Positions 33,421 to 48,000 are shown, counted from the stretch's first letter. The stretch: 64,000 nucleotides of DNA from Geosiphon pyriformis (GCA_016748015.1 JAAOMT010000557.1:145494-209493), one strand, 5' to 3'. The notes: a model not told the origin generated them from the letters alone. A program made the numbers and translations.

Positions 33421-35620
33421 TTTTTTTTGTCACGTTTTTTTGTTATGTTTTCTCACAGCTTTTTGGTTTTTCTACTCAGGTAATAATAATTAGTGAGCTA
33501 TTTTCAATAAAATTGCTAAATTTCTTGAATTATTTAAAAATATTATGGTCAAAATATTAGCCAGTTCAAATAATACTGCTTCCTTAATTATTTTTCTCTT
33601 TAATATTATTCTTAATTACATCAAAAACACAGTTGATAATAATAAATTTAGTAAAATATTATAATTTTAATTATATTTATTTAGTTATTTAGTTATATAT
33701 TTAACATATTTAATATTAAATTTATTATTTATTATAATAGTTAGGGCAGTAAAAGAAAAGTTGGTTGAATATTACTCTAATACAAATACAATTATAATGT
33801 TCTGTACTGTATTAGATTCAAAAAAAAAATTCAATTATTTTACAAAGAAGAAATTTTTAAATAACAATATTAATAAAATAAAAGAATTGTAAGTTATTAA
33901 TTTATTTAAACAGTTTTATTTTCCAACTCTTATACAATAAATAAATCTTTAGAATATGTATTCTTTTTGAAACAAAATGCACACTAGATATTATACTAAT
34001 ATTAAATAATAGTTTTTTGTTGAATAGCAATTTTAATAATACTATAATATTAATTATATGATCTATATTAAAAACAGACTTTAATAATAATAATAAAAAC
34101 CTTGACAAAATTGATTATTATATCTTTAAAAAAATATCTAATAAAGAAATTGATATAATAGCATAATAGAAGATATATTACAAAAAATATTTATCTAAAT
34201 TAATATTTTATTAATAATTCAATATTTAGACACATTAAACACAATTTTTTTATCTTATATATATAACTTATAATTATTTGGTAATCTAAGAATTATTTGT
34301 TGTTTTTAAATGCATTTTTTATGCAGATAAAAATATGATTACAGATATAAAGTCTTACTTAGTGCTTAAAATTATAAAAGCAGCACAGTGTTTTTAATTA
34401 TAAATACAGAAACTATTAAAAAAAAAATTAAATAATAATATAATATAATATAATGTTTTTAATAATTAAACTTAAACATATTTATGAACTTCGAATTAAA
34501 CTTGAATCAAACTTGTTGTATATGTTTGGGTTCAGTTTAAGTTCAATAATTTTAAGTCTGGTTCAAGTTCGAATTTTAAATTTTGCCAAATTTTCTGTTC
34601 AAGTTTGGTTTGGTTTAGTAATTTAATTGAATTCGAATCAAATCAAACTGAATATCAAAATTTTATAATAATTACTATATTAAAACTCAAATAATTAAAA
34701 TTAAAATTAAAAGTAAATATTTATATATTATTAAATTTGTTTTTAATTTAAAATTTAATTTTTTAATTTTGTTTTTAATAAAAATAGATATTAAATTATT
34801 TATTTTTTTATGTTATCTAATAATAATATTTTGTTTAATAAAATTGTTTATTTTTTTATAATTTATATAACAATTTTTTATATTAGATTACTTATTAAAA
34901 AAAAAGTACAAATATTTTATTTTTAAGAAACAATATATTAAGTTTTAGTATTATTATATTAATAGAATCCAAAAGCTTATAAATATTAATCTTAAAATAA
35001 TTCAATTATTTAATAATATAAGTAAATTTATCAAAATTTGTAAATAAAACACCAAGTATTTTAAAAATTTTTTTTAAGATTATATCAAAATTAAAAATTA
35101 AATTTAAAAAAAATATTTTAAGAAAAAATAACAAAAAAAAAAAAATATTTAATTTTTTAGTATTAACAAAACTTGGTTAAAAAAAAGCTTTAACCTTTTT
35201 TTTAATTTGTTTAATTATAAAATTATGAATATAAAAACATTATAAAAAAAAACACTATGTAAAAATAAAATTTGTTTATTATTATTATTAAAAACTATTT
35301 AGATTCAAATTTGTTTTTAAAAGCAATAAAATATAAAATAAGAATACTTTTCTTATTATAAATATAAATTGTTTTTTTAAAAAAATTTATTTAAAAAATT
35401 ATTAAAAAAAATAAAAAAATAAAATTTTACAAAATAATTAAATTTTAATATTAATAACAAATATGTGATTAATAATATATGTTTTTTTATCATTTTTTTT
35501 TAAAAAATTTCCAAAATTATGTATTATTGTGCTTATAAATAAAATAAACAAAATTTTAAAACAATTTTTAAATAATCAGATTATATAATTTGTATTAGTC
35601 TTAATTTTACATATTAAATT
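33421..35620. other. AT desert
   Basis: 2.2 kb of very A+T-rich sequence without gene-like frames. The only structured part is 34480-34680, which has repeated TTCGAA and CAAACTTG/CAAGTTTG words in both orientations. Confidence 0.6.
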
Positions 35621-35752
35621 TTTTTTTTTATTTGTTTTACAAGTAAGATCCAAACATTACCTAGTGCTATACATCAAAAAAATAATCTAAACTAGGCATG
35701 AATTATGCATTTTCTATACATGACCAGTCACTTAGGCTGATCAAAACAATAT
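35621..35752 (-). repeat. LINE-family 3' tail (LINE-3)
   Basis: Minus-strand copy of the family tail, with CTAGTTTAGATTATTT and AGCACTAGGTAATG words, ending in a poly(T/A) run on the plus strand. Confidence 0.75.
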
Positions 35753-38700
35753 TATACAGCTATATAAACTGAAATTGAGTTATTTATGCCTGAAAAAAAC
35801 AAACAAAATTTGCAAAAGCCAAAACAAATACCAAAAGCATCAGCAATGCCAAGCAATTTGACCACTCCAGCCAACAACTCTAAGACCAAACCAGAAACTG
35901 AGACGAAAACTGATCCATCAAGTAGAATTAACTCATTTTTCTCCATTGTTATTCATAGAATATAGGAAGTATATTAGCATATGAATTAGCCAATCAGAAG
36001 TAATCATAATAAATATGGAATTCCAGAATTCTCATACAAAGAATTGCAGGATTCCAGAAATTCCAGAATTCCTGGTGTAAAGAATTAAGGAATTAAGAAA
36101 TCTCAATTATGTATATATAGCAGTAGTATTAGAAGCAGAAAAGGACAAAATTCTTTTAGTTAGAGACCTCTCAGTTTAGATTTAATCTAAGCAATCTGCC
36201 AATTCACAAATATCAATAAATAATTATTCTCACAATTCCAAATTTATTCTCTACTATTAACACTTCATGTTAATAGTAATTAATACTTAACCACATTAGA
36301 ACAATAGCTTTTGATCATAACTATTGACAGAATACTAACATTTATTGTCTTGGCTTGTTTTTTTTAAATTTCTTTTATTTCTGTTATTTTTTTTGTTTTA
36401 CTAATTACTTGAAGATTAAGCACTGAGTTATTGACATTACAAATAGCCTGGTAAAAAACTCCAAAGGAAGGATATAGGAATTGAGAATTTAAGAATAGTT
36501 TACCAGAAGGACATCTCTGCCAAGATTATCAGCCACCATGCTGAGAAAAAAATTCGACAGAATTGTGATTCCGGGAGACTACTGGAAAGACAACTATTGA
36601 ATCTCTGTCTATTATACAAAGAACTTCACAACAAAACTTTCAGATAAACAACATCTTCAAATATTACCAACAACATTATCAATCAAGCACCAAGTTACGG
36701 GTTTGTTATTTAATTTGAGACTCCAAATAATTATCTGTAACACCATATAAGTATGATGTTTAGCACAAACTGACCAGACATCACTTCTAAAAACAAGACT
36801 AAGAGAGCACACAAATTTGACAATCTTTAAACCAGCAATCTTGGGATCATGAAAGATGGCAATTGCTTTGCGAAACCAACCATTAAAAACAAAATCCTTA
36901 TAAAGAGCCATAGACAAAGAGGAGTTAGAAACACAGAATAACAACAGTTGTAATATGTCTAAAAAAGAATGAGCAAGACCAGAAACCCCCTTCTAGAAGT
37001 CCACATAAGATTCCAATAACTAACATCAAACAGAATTATCAATCTTACAAGAGAACACATAATCCAACACCTCTATATTACTACAATATAAGCACAATAC
37101 ACTTGGATAGAGTCTATTATAAAGGCACTTCCAAATGGCAACTGGCAGCTGGTGGTATAAAGCTTTCATAAAATAAGTATGTATATTAGCCAAGGGTTTG
37201 CTAATGAAACTGGCAGCCATGTGCAAGTCAAGATGTTATATCAAAGATGAACGGAGCCAATCAACCTCAGAAAACAAACTGCCTGCCAAAAACTTGGAAC
37301 CAGAACCAACTTTTTAGTGTGCACAACAAACTGAATAATAAATATCACAGACAAAATGTCTGAAATTGCCAGAAACAACACCACCATCAATTATTATGAA
37401 GCATTCACCCAAGCAAAGAAGAAGATACCAACTAAAGAGAGAAGTGTCACCAGCAATCACATCAGCATGCTCATTTTTTAAAACACCAGAGTGATCTTTA
37501 ATCTTATGTTAGCTGATCTTCAAATTCTTATTGTGAATAACATTGACAATATGATGACATTTGACCCAACACTGATTATAAAAGTCAGGACACACCAGAT
37601 TCAATTCTAATCTACAAGCATCCAGAGCAGATTGACTATCCAAAAACAATTTAATAGAGCTCAGTGAAGGAACACTTTTCAGAGCCAGTGCAATAGCCTG
37701 CAATTCTGCCAAAGTAGATGACATCAAACCTGACACACCAATACCCAAACCCAAATTAATGTCCTCAAAAAAAGTGCCAGTGCCAGCTCTATAGCCAACT
37801 GTGCTCAGATTACTAAGGGACCCATCTATATACACTGACAAACTGTCAGTACCAACTTATAAGAGATGATTATAGACAGAAACAAAATCACAAGATTCAA
37901 GAATGTTCAAAGAACCAATACTATTCAAAACTGAGGGATAAATAAGAGAGAAACTTCTACTATTGAGAAACACAACAGAAAGCTTGAACCACTCAGAAAC
38001 AGAGCCATGAGAGTCTAATTTTTTCTAACACTTAAAAGTGTGCCAATCAAAGACAAAACCATGATGATCATGAAGTTGATCTACAAAGACAATATCATAT
38101 TATTGGAAAGAAAGGAAAAACCTAAGAAACTATGACTAGCCCAAAACAGTAGACATAGGGACCTCACCACAAAACCAAAAGGGATTGACCAAAGAGCCAC
38201 CCAAGGACAAATTGCAATCAAGAAGAATACAAACTATGCCCACCAGAAAGTTATCAAAAGCACTGACATGAATATAAACAGGAGAACTTAATAGATAAAC
38301 AGGATGCCAGCACAGAACTTGCAAGTCATGAGACCTGTAAGAGAACAAATGACCCAAGATATTACCAGAGTTTGCGAAACTAATAAGAGAGGCCACCTTG
38401 CTTTCAGACTGAACTTGAAAAAAAGACTTCAAACCATAAAAAGAAGGATGATAAATTGTATTACTAGAAAAATTGAGTAGTAGGCCAAACTTAAGTTTTA
38501 AGCCCTTATGAATCAAAGTATTCTACTTGTTGCACATATCAACAAGAACAAAGCTGAGCTGTATTTTATAACTAACTATAAAATGAAGAACTGCTGATAC
38601 CAAATATAAGAGCTGTTTATCAGAGACAGCCTTTCTCAGAACCAGATTGGTAAAAAAACGAATGTCCAAATTTGCTTTTACCAAACTAGACTTTGATAGA

Positions 38701-41236
38701 CCCTCAGTTGAAAAAAAAATACTCAAATATCGATGAGATTTACCCTTTTTGGAAATAAAGATTGACAAGCCACTAATAGAAAGAAAAAGATTGCTGACTC
38801 TGCTATTGATGGGAATGGCCACCATTTTGTTATTATTGATAGAAATGTCATTTATCTGAAAAAATTCACTAGCAATGTCGAGAATATATTGAGTAGCTGC
38901 CTAATTACTACCAACCCAAATTGTATTATCAATGAAAGCGCCAGCAGTAAAAAAAGAAGAAAGTTCAGTCTGAGATTTAATGCAACTACTTCTGGAAACA
39001 AAATAAGAATTCAATCTATATCTATACACACTCTCTTGACACTTGATTTTACACAACAGAGAATCATAAAATATACATTACAGAAGGGGTGAAAAAACCT
39101 CCCTCTGGTCCAGACCATCATGCACTTGATAACCATTTGTCAAACCAAAATCTGTCATAATATAATTGGTGTGATTCCTATAAATACTACTGAAAAATTG
39201 AATGAACTTGCTGTACATCTTAACTCTAACTAAACTCCTCTCAAGATGCTCCCAACTGAATTATATGTTTTCCACATGTCTTGCAAAACCAGCCAAAGCT
39301 CCCAGTTCTTTTTCAAAGCATCCTTAACAACCAAACCAATTACAAAAATAGGAGACTGGATCATTGTACCCTTTAAAACTGAAAAATTGTTTTCACAAAG
39401 AACATCAAAAGTACTGTACGCTAAAGAAATCCTATCAGAGAGAATTTTGGAAAGAATCTTATGAGCTGTTTCAATCAGAACAATAAGTCAAGTATTTGTC
39501 AGAACATTCTCCCATTCATAAGATTTGAGAATTATCAAGACCCAAGCCTTTTTTTAAGAGCTGGGCACTAATTTTCCAGACAGACAAGCATTCAAAAACA
39601 CTAAAAACATATCTAGAACTGCCTTATCACAATGTTTTCAAAGCTCATTTAATATACCTGAGAGACCAGCAGCTTTGCCATCAGACAGAAAAAAAACCAT
39701 CCCAAACAATTTATTAAACTCAATTGAGCACATAATACTGGAGAAAGCTCCATCAAAAACATACTTCAAAGGTAAATATTGATAACACCAATCACCAAAG
39801 ACATTATCAACCATCCAATGCTTTCTAGTTTAACCCTCCATGATCATATCTACCTTAGATTTAACCAAATTGGGATCCAGAATCAGTTTATTCTCAAAAA
39901 CCAGGTGGTTAAACACCACTTTGCAAAATGGACACTTCAATACACTTCTGATTATATGACTCTTATTTACCTTAAAGCTTTCTATCCTTTTATCTATAGC
40001 AGTTTTGATGTTTATTTTCTTAGCCCTTAGAGATTCAGCAAGTTTGCATGTACAATAATATTTCTTAGCACCAAAAAAAGCAGAACAAACATGATCAGGA
40101 CTTGTACCAGAGTCCACAACATCCTGAATGACTGAGGCCTTAATATTGTCCAAAGAAATTCAGCACTTCATAAGAGAATCAAAATTCACAACACTCTTCT
40201 TACGAAAAGTCTTAACAATCCTAGAAACCAAAAGCTCCAATTTGTAAAACCTTGAAGATTTCTTAGTAAAGATGTTATCAAATTTCTTGAACCACTTTTT
40301 CTTGAACACCTTATTAGTCGAGAGAACTATTATCTTGCAAATGATATCCCATAATGCATTCAGATCTAAGAATTTCATGGTAGTAGCAAACTTATCTGAG
40401 AACATTGCCATATTAGCTGATATAGCATTTCCAAAATTGTTCTATTTAGTCTCATTAGCACTCTTAAAATCAAACTTTCACTGATCCCTATTCACTTGCT
40501 TTTAAAGAGAGTTTAACCGCATATCCAAAAGTCCACCCAAACTTACAGACACAGAAACAGCCTAATAATCAGTATCAAAGAATTTCCCAACATTATACAC
40601 ATTGCAATCCATCACAGTATTGACCAAGTTCGAAGAAACAAACAGAAAGTTGATTATTTTAGCCATACCATGAGAATTAGCCCAAGTAATTGTCTTTACA
40701 AAAGAACTTTCACTCAAGGAGTTAATCAAACCAAAATCTAAACATTTTTTGAAACTGGCACACTTATGAGAGCTATTTTTATTGAAATCACCTTTCAGAA
40801 CAACAAAAGAGGACTCATTTACAGCTTTAGCAATTATAAAGTTGATTTTATCAGCTTGAAAAAACTGAACTGATGAAGAAGCACCAACATAGAGCCCTAA
40901 AATTAAAACAGAAAGTTTGTTTTTGAAAAGTAGTCTGACAAAGAGAAGCCAACCAGAAACCTTGGAAATCTTACACACATGATGAGCCAAAAAAATGTCC
41001 ATAATAATGGCAATACCAGAACCCAAGTTACCAGAGTCTATATCAGAAATAAAAACATGGACATCATCAAACCTATTAGCAATCCATGGACAAATTTTAC
41101 TTCATAACTTGGTCTCAGTAACAATTAAAATCAAATTGCCCATATCTTTGTGCCATCGAACAATATCCTCCTGTTTTGCAGAATTGTTCATACCCCAAAC
41201 ATTGCAAGTAGCAATTTTCCAAATTAAACTGATCAT
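35752..41236 (-). pseudogene. LINE-3 ORF2 (endonuclease, RT, RNase H, CCHC)
   Basis: The start ATG at 41236 overlaps the ORF1 stop as ATGA. Endonuclease lies at 40562-41230 (KGDFNKNSS, with Lys for Gly; ITWANSHG). The pre-RT region spans 39830-40411. RT is degenerate, with motif C FIDNTIWVGSN at about 38915-38945 and the post-RT block at 38136-38825. RNase H at 37509-37841 has VYIDGS, STLAELQAIALAL with the Glu kept, and FLDSQSALDA. The C-terminal zinc block is near 37040-37090 and the C-terminus is split by solo LTR-2. Many stops; inactive. Confidence 0.85.
35947..36742 (+). repeat. Solo LTR-2 inside LINE-3
   Basis: 796 bp, from TGTTATTCATAG to TCTGTAACA, flanked by a perfect CCAT duplication (35943-35946 and 36743-36746). 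Removing it and one CCAT restores the LINE frame as HHTYMEKNE, so the insertion followed the LINE. Only about one and a half minisatellite units remain. Confidence 0.95.
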
Positions 41237-42185
41237 TGAGATAGAAAAAGAGCTAATGAACCCAAACTAGAACACAAAGAGTCCAATCTTGCCAATACTA
41301 AACTAACTGAAACTTCCAGAGCTATCATTTTTAATTCCAAACTATCCATCTTGGTGGTAAGTACCTTCAAACTACTCAAACTTAGTATGGAAATAGCATT
41401 ATCGACCACTGGAAGAGAAGGAGAAAAGAGTACCACCACACTATTCACAGCCATATCCGAATTCAAAGCTAAGTCCAAAGGAGAAGCAACAAAAGGGGGG
41501 GAATACAAGATGGCAATAACATTGGCACCAATTCCACAAAGCTCAATTTTCTTAAAATTTCTGAAATCTGATCTGACAAAAGCTCCAAAGAGTGTTCCAA
41601 AGAAGCCATATAATTGACCAAACCAAAATTATCAAGAAAATTGGAAGCCATTATTAAAGGTTTTGCATTTAAAAGTGAACCAGCACCAGAAGGAACTGAT
41701 AAAATCACACAAGAAGAAGAGCCACTTGCAATTTGAGCCCAAGTTTTTCCACCAAAAAACACTGGACAGACAACTGGAGCCTGCTTTTTTTATAAATATT
41801 AGCTAGACAAATCTGATCTTAAGAAGATACCACCCACTTATAATGAACTCCAGAATTCCTACCAACTGAACATACATCAGAAATATGATCAAATTGTTTA
41901 CACTTGGCACAACAAGCCAGAAAAAGACCAGCCCAGTGCAAATTTACACCCTTATAAACTGAAACAGAACTAATAGCAGCCAATTTGGATGTCTCATTAT
42001 CAAAACAGACCATTGTACATTTATCATGCACATATGAACTAGGATTACGGCCAATGAAACAAGTTTTCCCACCATATGAATCCAACAAATCTGATAAATC
42101 ATGAGCAGTAGTGCCCATTGGCAAAGTGTATAACAAAGCCTGATGACAATCTCTAATTATCCATAAGAGTTAACCATTTGAAGGC
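41233..42185 (-). pseudogene. LINE-3 ORF1, C-terminal part
   Basis: Pieces 41819-42136 (LLYTLPMGTTAHDL, GGKTCFIGRNPSS, knuckle CCAKCKQFDHISDVC near 41870-41915) and 41233-41762 (FGGKTWAQIASGSSS, then a Leu-rich possible coiled coil). It matches LINE-4 ORF1 closely. The stop TGA overlaps the ORF2 ATG. Confidence 0.8.
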
Positions 42186-42940
42186 AAATATTAAATTTTT
42201 GTTAATTAAAATTAATTATTTAAATATTAACAAATTAATTTAGTTTAATTCAATAAATTTACTATAATTTTTTGTTATAATTTAATAAGTTTTAATTAGA
42301 TTAATATTATATAATTGAACTTAAACAAAATTAAAATAAATATTTTTTTGATAATTACAGCTTAATTTAAATAAGCTTTTTGTTTTTTAAGATAAATATT
42401 TATTAAAAAAATTTTTTAACAGCCAAAATTATGATTTTATTTATAAATTTTTAAATTTTAAAAGAATAATTTTTTTAAATTTATTTATTAAAAAAAACAA
42501 CTTTTAAATAATGTTAATAAATTAATATTCAAAACATAAAATTTTTTAATAAGTACTTTTATTAAAATTTTTACTATTTTAAATTTGATTTATTTTTTTT
42601 AAAACAATAATACAATATAAAAAAAGAATTATCTTCTTATTTTTTATATTAAAATTAAGCATACTTAAAAAAACTTTATTTTATTTACCAATATTTACTT
42701 TTTTTGTTTTAAAAATATTTATTTAAAAGTTTAAAAAACTTATATTTTTCTTATTTATATTATATTTATTAAAAGCTGTTAAAAAATTTTTTTTTTTTTT
42801 TTGTTAAATTAGTATTTATATTTTTAATTCAATTAAAATTAATATTATTTAAAAATAATTTTATTTTTAAATTCATTTTATTATTTGAATATTTAATATT
42901 ATTAATGAAAACTTTTAGTTTTTATAATAAGTTAATTAAC
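42186..42940. other. AT-rich spacer
   Basis: A/T runs between the heads of LINE-3 (-) and LINE-4 (+). No frame or repeat recognised. Confidence 0.6.
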
Positions 42941-43029
42941 CATAATCTTTTTTCTCTTGTCAATCTTCTGACCATGACAAGAGCATTTGTACTGCCAAAG
43001 ATTTAGCTTTTCTTTTTCTCCTTCCCTTC

Positions 43030-45037
43030 TTGTTACCTGTAGTTATTTTTTCTGACATAACTAATTTTGTTGTGATGAAACCAGTGGGCTCTTCTGTTGG
43101 TAGTTTTGGTTCTGGTTTAACTGGGTTGGAATCCCGGTCTGCTGCTAAAAAAAAAGCACACATTAAAAGTATCTACATTCGAGGCCCCTCATACAAAAAA
43201 TTGAAAAAGCCTGATATTGCTGGCATCATAGTGGATTCATCAGCTGGACCTTTTTCTAGCCATGTTTTGCAGACAGACTGTGGTAAATACAAGGTGTCTT
43301 AGGGCAGTAAGGTAGAAAGTGAGGATACCAGTGTTAGTGGGGTGTCTGATGTTGAGAACATAGACAATATGATGACCAAAAAGACAAGTTATATAGACTT
43401 CAACACTTCTGAGACTGATAACATAGTAGATGATACAACTCCTAGAAAGATGTAAATGAAAATCTATGTGTTAGGACAGCTGCCAAAAAAACCATTCTTT
43501 AAAAACTTGAGTGATGATAATGCTGAGTTGGTACTTCCTAATTCTAAATTTGCTGGGTCTAATTGGCTGCTGTTAACCAAATCATGTGCCCTGGAAAGAC
43601 ATAGCTTTAAACCAATTAAATCTTTTGTATTGGACGTGAATTTGACTGTTGTGCCTGGAATAACTAATAGCAATAAATTAATTTCTGTTAAAAAGATTTT
43701 TTATAAAATTGATGGTTTTAGGGGGGCTTCCACTCCCTCAAAGTTTTTTGGAATCATCAGATCCTCCTTTATGTCTGAATTGAGTCTGAAGAAGGCTAAA
43801 GAATTGGCAATCCGTGAGAAAATTGTGGTGAATGATGATATTAAACAAGTAAACAAATGCATGAATCAGGAAGTAATAGTCAAGAAGATTCCAGTCAATT
43901 TTCTTAAATCAGCCATAGAATCAGTTTTTTCCAAGTTTGGTGAGGTGGTTTCTGTTAGGATGCAATTAATTGGGCTTTGGCAGAAAGCCTTGGTTGAATT
44001 TAAATCAATAGATGTTGCCAGTTTGGTTGCATCTAAATGGTCAGTTTTCATGGAAAAAGATTTGGTGCATGTGGCCTTGGCAGTAAATAATAAAGTTTCA
44101 TGGATATTGAGGGATCAGCATCAAGCTTTGCTTTACACTCTTCCTGTTAGTACTACTGCTCATAATTTGTCAGGTCTGTTGGAATCATATGGTGGGAGAA
44201 CTTGTTTTATTGGTTGCAATCTGAATTCATATGTTCATAACAGATGTGCAGTGATCTGTTTTAAGAATGAGGCTTCCAAATTGGCTGCTATTGGTTCTGT
44301 TCCAGTTTATAAGAGTGTAAATTTGTGCTGGACTGGTCTTTTTCTGGCTTGTTGTACCAAGTGTAAACAATTAGATCATATCTCTACAGTGTGTTCATTG
44401 GGTGAGAATTCTGGGTGCTCATAGTAAGCAGATAGTAACTCCTCAGAATCAAGTTTGTTTGGCCAACATATATAAAAAGAAACAGGTACCAATCATTCGC
44501 CCAGTTTCTTTTAATGAGAAAACTTGGACACAAGTTACTGGTAGTTCTTTCTCTCATGTGGTTTTGTCGGGACTTTTTGGTACTGGTTCATTTTCAGATG
44601 CTAAATCTGTCTTGTTAGTTTCTAACTTCCTTGGTAATTCCTGCTTGGTTGATTAATTGGTTTCTCTGAAATGCTTTTTAGAGCTTTTGATGGACCAGGT
44701 TTCGGTTATTATAAAAAAATTGAGCTTTATGGAATTGGTGCCTTTAGTGTCTGATTCTCATGTCTCTTTTCTGGTTGTTCTTGCACCTGTAGTGTCTAAT
44801 TTGGACTCAGAAATGGCTTTAGATAATACACTGGCATCTCCTCCTTCCTCTCTTTCAATTGTTGTTGCAGACTTGGTTGCTAACCTCAGTTCAAGTTGTT
44901 CTAAAGTTTTGACCACCAAGATGGGTGAATTAGAATCCAAGATGGTGGCTTTAGAGATGTCAATTAAATCTGTCTTGGAAAGATTGAATCATTTGTGTTC
45001 TGGTTTGGGATCATTTACTTCTTTTTCTCTCCAATGA
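43030..45037 (+). pseudogene. LINE-4 ORF1
   Basis: The N-terminal region (43030-43455, two stops) is Ser/Lys-rich. The 322-residue open stretch 43456-44424 holds the conserved GGASTPSKFFGI-like block, an RRM-like segment (EVIVKKIPVNFLKSAIESVFSKFGEV), LLYTLPVSTTAH, and the knuckle CTKCKQLDHISTVC (CX2CX4HX4C). A frameshift near 44415 and a TAA at 44654 follow. The C-terminal piece 44657-45037 is Leu/Ser-rich and probably a coiled coil. The TGA stop overlaps the ORF2 ATG (ATGA, 45034-45037). Confidence 0.85.
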
Positions 45038-48000
45038 GTGATTTTGTTTGAAAATTTGCAACATGTAATGTTTGTGGTATGAATGTCTCTGCCAAGCAGA
45101 AGAACATTATTTGTTGGCATAAAGATTCTGGAAATTTGGTTTTGATAATTACTGAGATAAAGCTGAGGTTTAGTTGTAAGCTCTGAATTAAGAATAAGTT
45201 TGATGGAGTCAAAGTTTTTTTATCTGAGTTGGATAAGGGATTTCTTGGTACTGGTGTTGCAATCATTATGAACACTTCTTTAGCTCATTATGTTTGTAAG
45301 ATTTCTGAAGTGTTTGGTCAGCTTCTTTCAGTCAAGCTGTTGTTCAAAAATAAACTTTCTGTGTCAATTTTGGGGCTCTATGCTGGAGTGTCCTTGGCTG
45401 TTTATTTCTCTCAGGCTAATGATGTCAATTTTGTAATAGCAAAGACAGTTAATAAATTTTTATTTGTGGTTTTGGGTGGTAACTTCAATAAGAACAGCTC
45501 TTGATGGTGTGCTAGTTTCAAAAAGTGTCTGGATCTTGGTTTGGTCAATTCCTTGGGTAGAAGTTCTTTTGTCAAAATGTCCACATGGGCTAACTCTTAG
45601 AGCATGGCTAAGATTATTGATTTCTTGTTTGTTTCTGCAAACTTAGTTAATGCTGTAGTAGATTGTGTAGTGTGTAATGTTGGTGAATTTTTTAATACTG
45701 ATTATTGAGCTGTTTTTATATCAGTAGGTTTGGGTAGACTTTTGGATGTGCAGTTAAACTCTCTTCATAAGCAGGATAATAAAAATTGTTGGAAGTTTAA
45801 TTTCAAGGGTGCTGATAACAATAGGTGGAAAAATTTTAAAAATGCCACATTGGCCAATGCTGAGATGTTCTTTAACAAATTTACTGTTACTGTCAAGTTC
45901 TCAGATCTGGATGCCATGTGAGATGTTTTATGCAGGATAGTGGTCCTTTCTGCAAATAAGATATTTAGAAAGAAATGGTTTAAAAATTTTGATAGTGTTT
46001 TCACCAAAGTTTTTTCAAAGATTCATAAATTGGAGCTTTTGGTTTCGAAGATTGTCAAGGCCTTTCATAAGGGTGATTTTGGTGGTTTTGTCTTTCTTAT
46101 GAAGTGTTGGAACTCTTTAAACAGTATCAAAGCCTCAATTGTTCAGGACCTTATTAACTCTAATGCAACCTCTAGTCATGTTTATTCTGCTCTTTCTGGC
46201 ATAAGAAAGTTTTATTGTGCATTTAAGCTTGCTAAATTTTTGGCAACTAAGGAAATGAACATTAGAGCTGCTATAAATAAGAGAATAAAAAGCTTCGAGA
46301 CAAATAAGGATCATACTATCAGGAGTGTTTTGGAGCATCCTTTTCACAAAGTGGTTCTGGACCATTTGGTTGTTGAAAATGAGCTTATTTTGAAGCCCAA
46401 TTTGGTTAAATTTAAGATGTACATTATTATGGAAGGTTAGACCAGAAAGCATGGTGTGGTTGCTAATGTCTTTGATGTTTGGTCTCATCAATATTGACCA
46501 TTGGATTACATTTTTGATGAAGTTTTTTCTGGTGTAATGCGTTCAGTTGAGCTTAATAAGCTGTTTGATGTGATTTTCAATCTGCTTGATGACAAAGTTA
46601 TTGGTCTCTCAAGTATTACAAACAAGCTTTGGAAACATTGTGACAAGTCAATTCTGAATATGCTTTTAGTGCTTTTGAACTTTTGTTTGTCTTTCAAATC
46701 AGTGCTCAGACCTTAGGTAGAAGCTTGGGTCTCAATGATTCTTAAACCATATAAATGGGAAGGTGTTCTCACAAATACCCACCCTATTGCTTTAATCGAA
46801 ACAGCTTGTAAGATCTTTTCCAAGATTCTTTCTAATAGAATCTTTTTGGCATGCAGCTCTTTTGATGTTCTTCATAGGAACAATTTTTCAGTTTTAAAAG
46901 GTACAACAACTCAGTCTCCTATTTTTGCAGTTAGATCAGTGGTTGAAGATATGTTAGAAAAGAATTGAAAACTCTGGTTGGTTTTGCAGGATATACGAAA
47001 AGCATATAATTCAGTTGGCTAGAAACATCTCAAGAAAAGTTTGGTCAGGATCAAGATGTGTGGTAAGTTTATTCGGTTTTTCAGTAGTATTCATAAAAAT
47101 TGTACCAACAGAGTGATAAAAGACTTTGGGCTGACAAATAATTATTGTGTGCATGATGATTTGGACCAAGAGGAGGTTTTTTTTCTCTCCTGTGGAATGT
47201 ATTTTATGATCCTTTACTATGCAAAATTAAGAGACAGGAAAGCATGTATGGTTATAGGTTAAATTCTTATTTTATTTTAAGGAATGGTCATGTTGAGTCC
47301 TGGGCTGGGCTCTCTTCCTTTTTTGTTGCTGGTGTTTTCATTGATAATACAATTTGAGTTGGTAGTAGTCAGATAGCTACTCAATACATTCTAAATGTTG
47401 CAAGTAAATTTTTTAGGATAAATAATATTTTTATCAATAATGACAAAACAGTGGTCATTCTTATCAATAGCAGAGTCAATGCTCTTTCTCTGTCTATCAG
47501 TGGCTTGCTGATCTCTATTGCCAAAAAGAGTGAATCTTATCAATATTTGGGTATTTTTCATTCGACTAAAGGTCTCTCAAAGCTTAGTTTGGTGAAGACA
47601 AATTTGAACGTTTGTTTTTTTACTAACCTGGTCTTGAAAAAAGCTGTCTTAGATAAACAGTTCTTATATTTGGTGTTGGCAGTTTTTCATTCTATAGTTA
47701 GTTATAGGATTCAGTTCAGCTTTGTTCTCATTAGTACATGTAATAAGTAAGATGCCTTGGTTTATGGGGGTTTGAAGTTTAAATCTGGCCTACCTCTTGA
47801 TTTTCCTAGTGATACAGTTCATTACCCTTCCTTTTATGGTTTAAATCTTTCTTTCAAGTTCAGTTTGAGAGCAAGGTGATCTTTTTTATTAGTTTTACAA
47901 ATTTGAGTGGTGTTCTGGGACATTTGTTCTCTCACAGATCTCATGACTTATAGATTCTGTGCTGGTGCCCTGTTCATTCATTGAGTTCTCCTGTGCATAT

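Larger units (their letters stand above)
35621..42185 (-). mobile_element. LINE-3, nearly complete, 5'-truncated
   Basis: 3' tail (35621-35752), full-length but broken ORF2 and the C-terminal two thirds of ORF1. It ends near 42185 within ORF1 at the ILRDQHQALLYTLP-equivalent block. It is interrupted by solo LTR-2 (35947-36742). Confidence 0.85.

Noticed and set aside
33902-34108. Small Lys/Leu/Ile-rich ORF in the AT desert
   Set aside because: Its composition is what A/T-only sequence encodes, with no motif or context.
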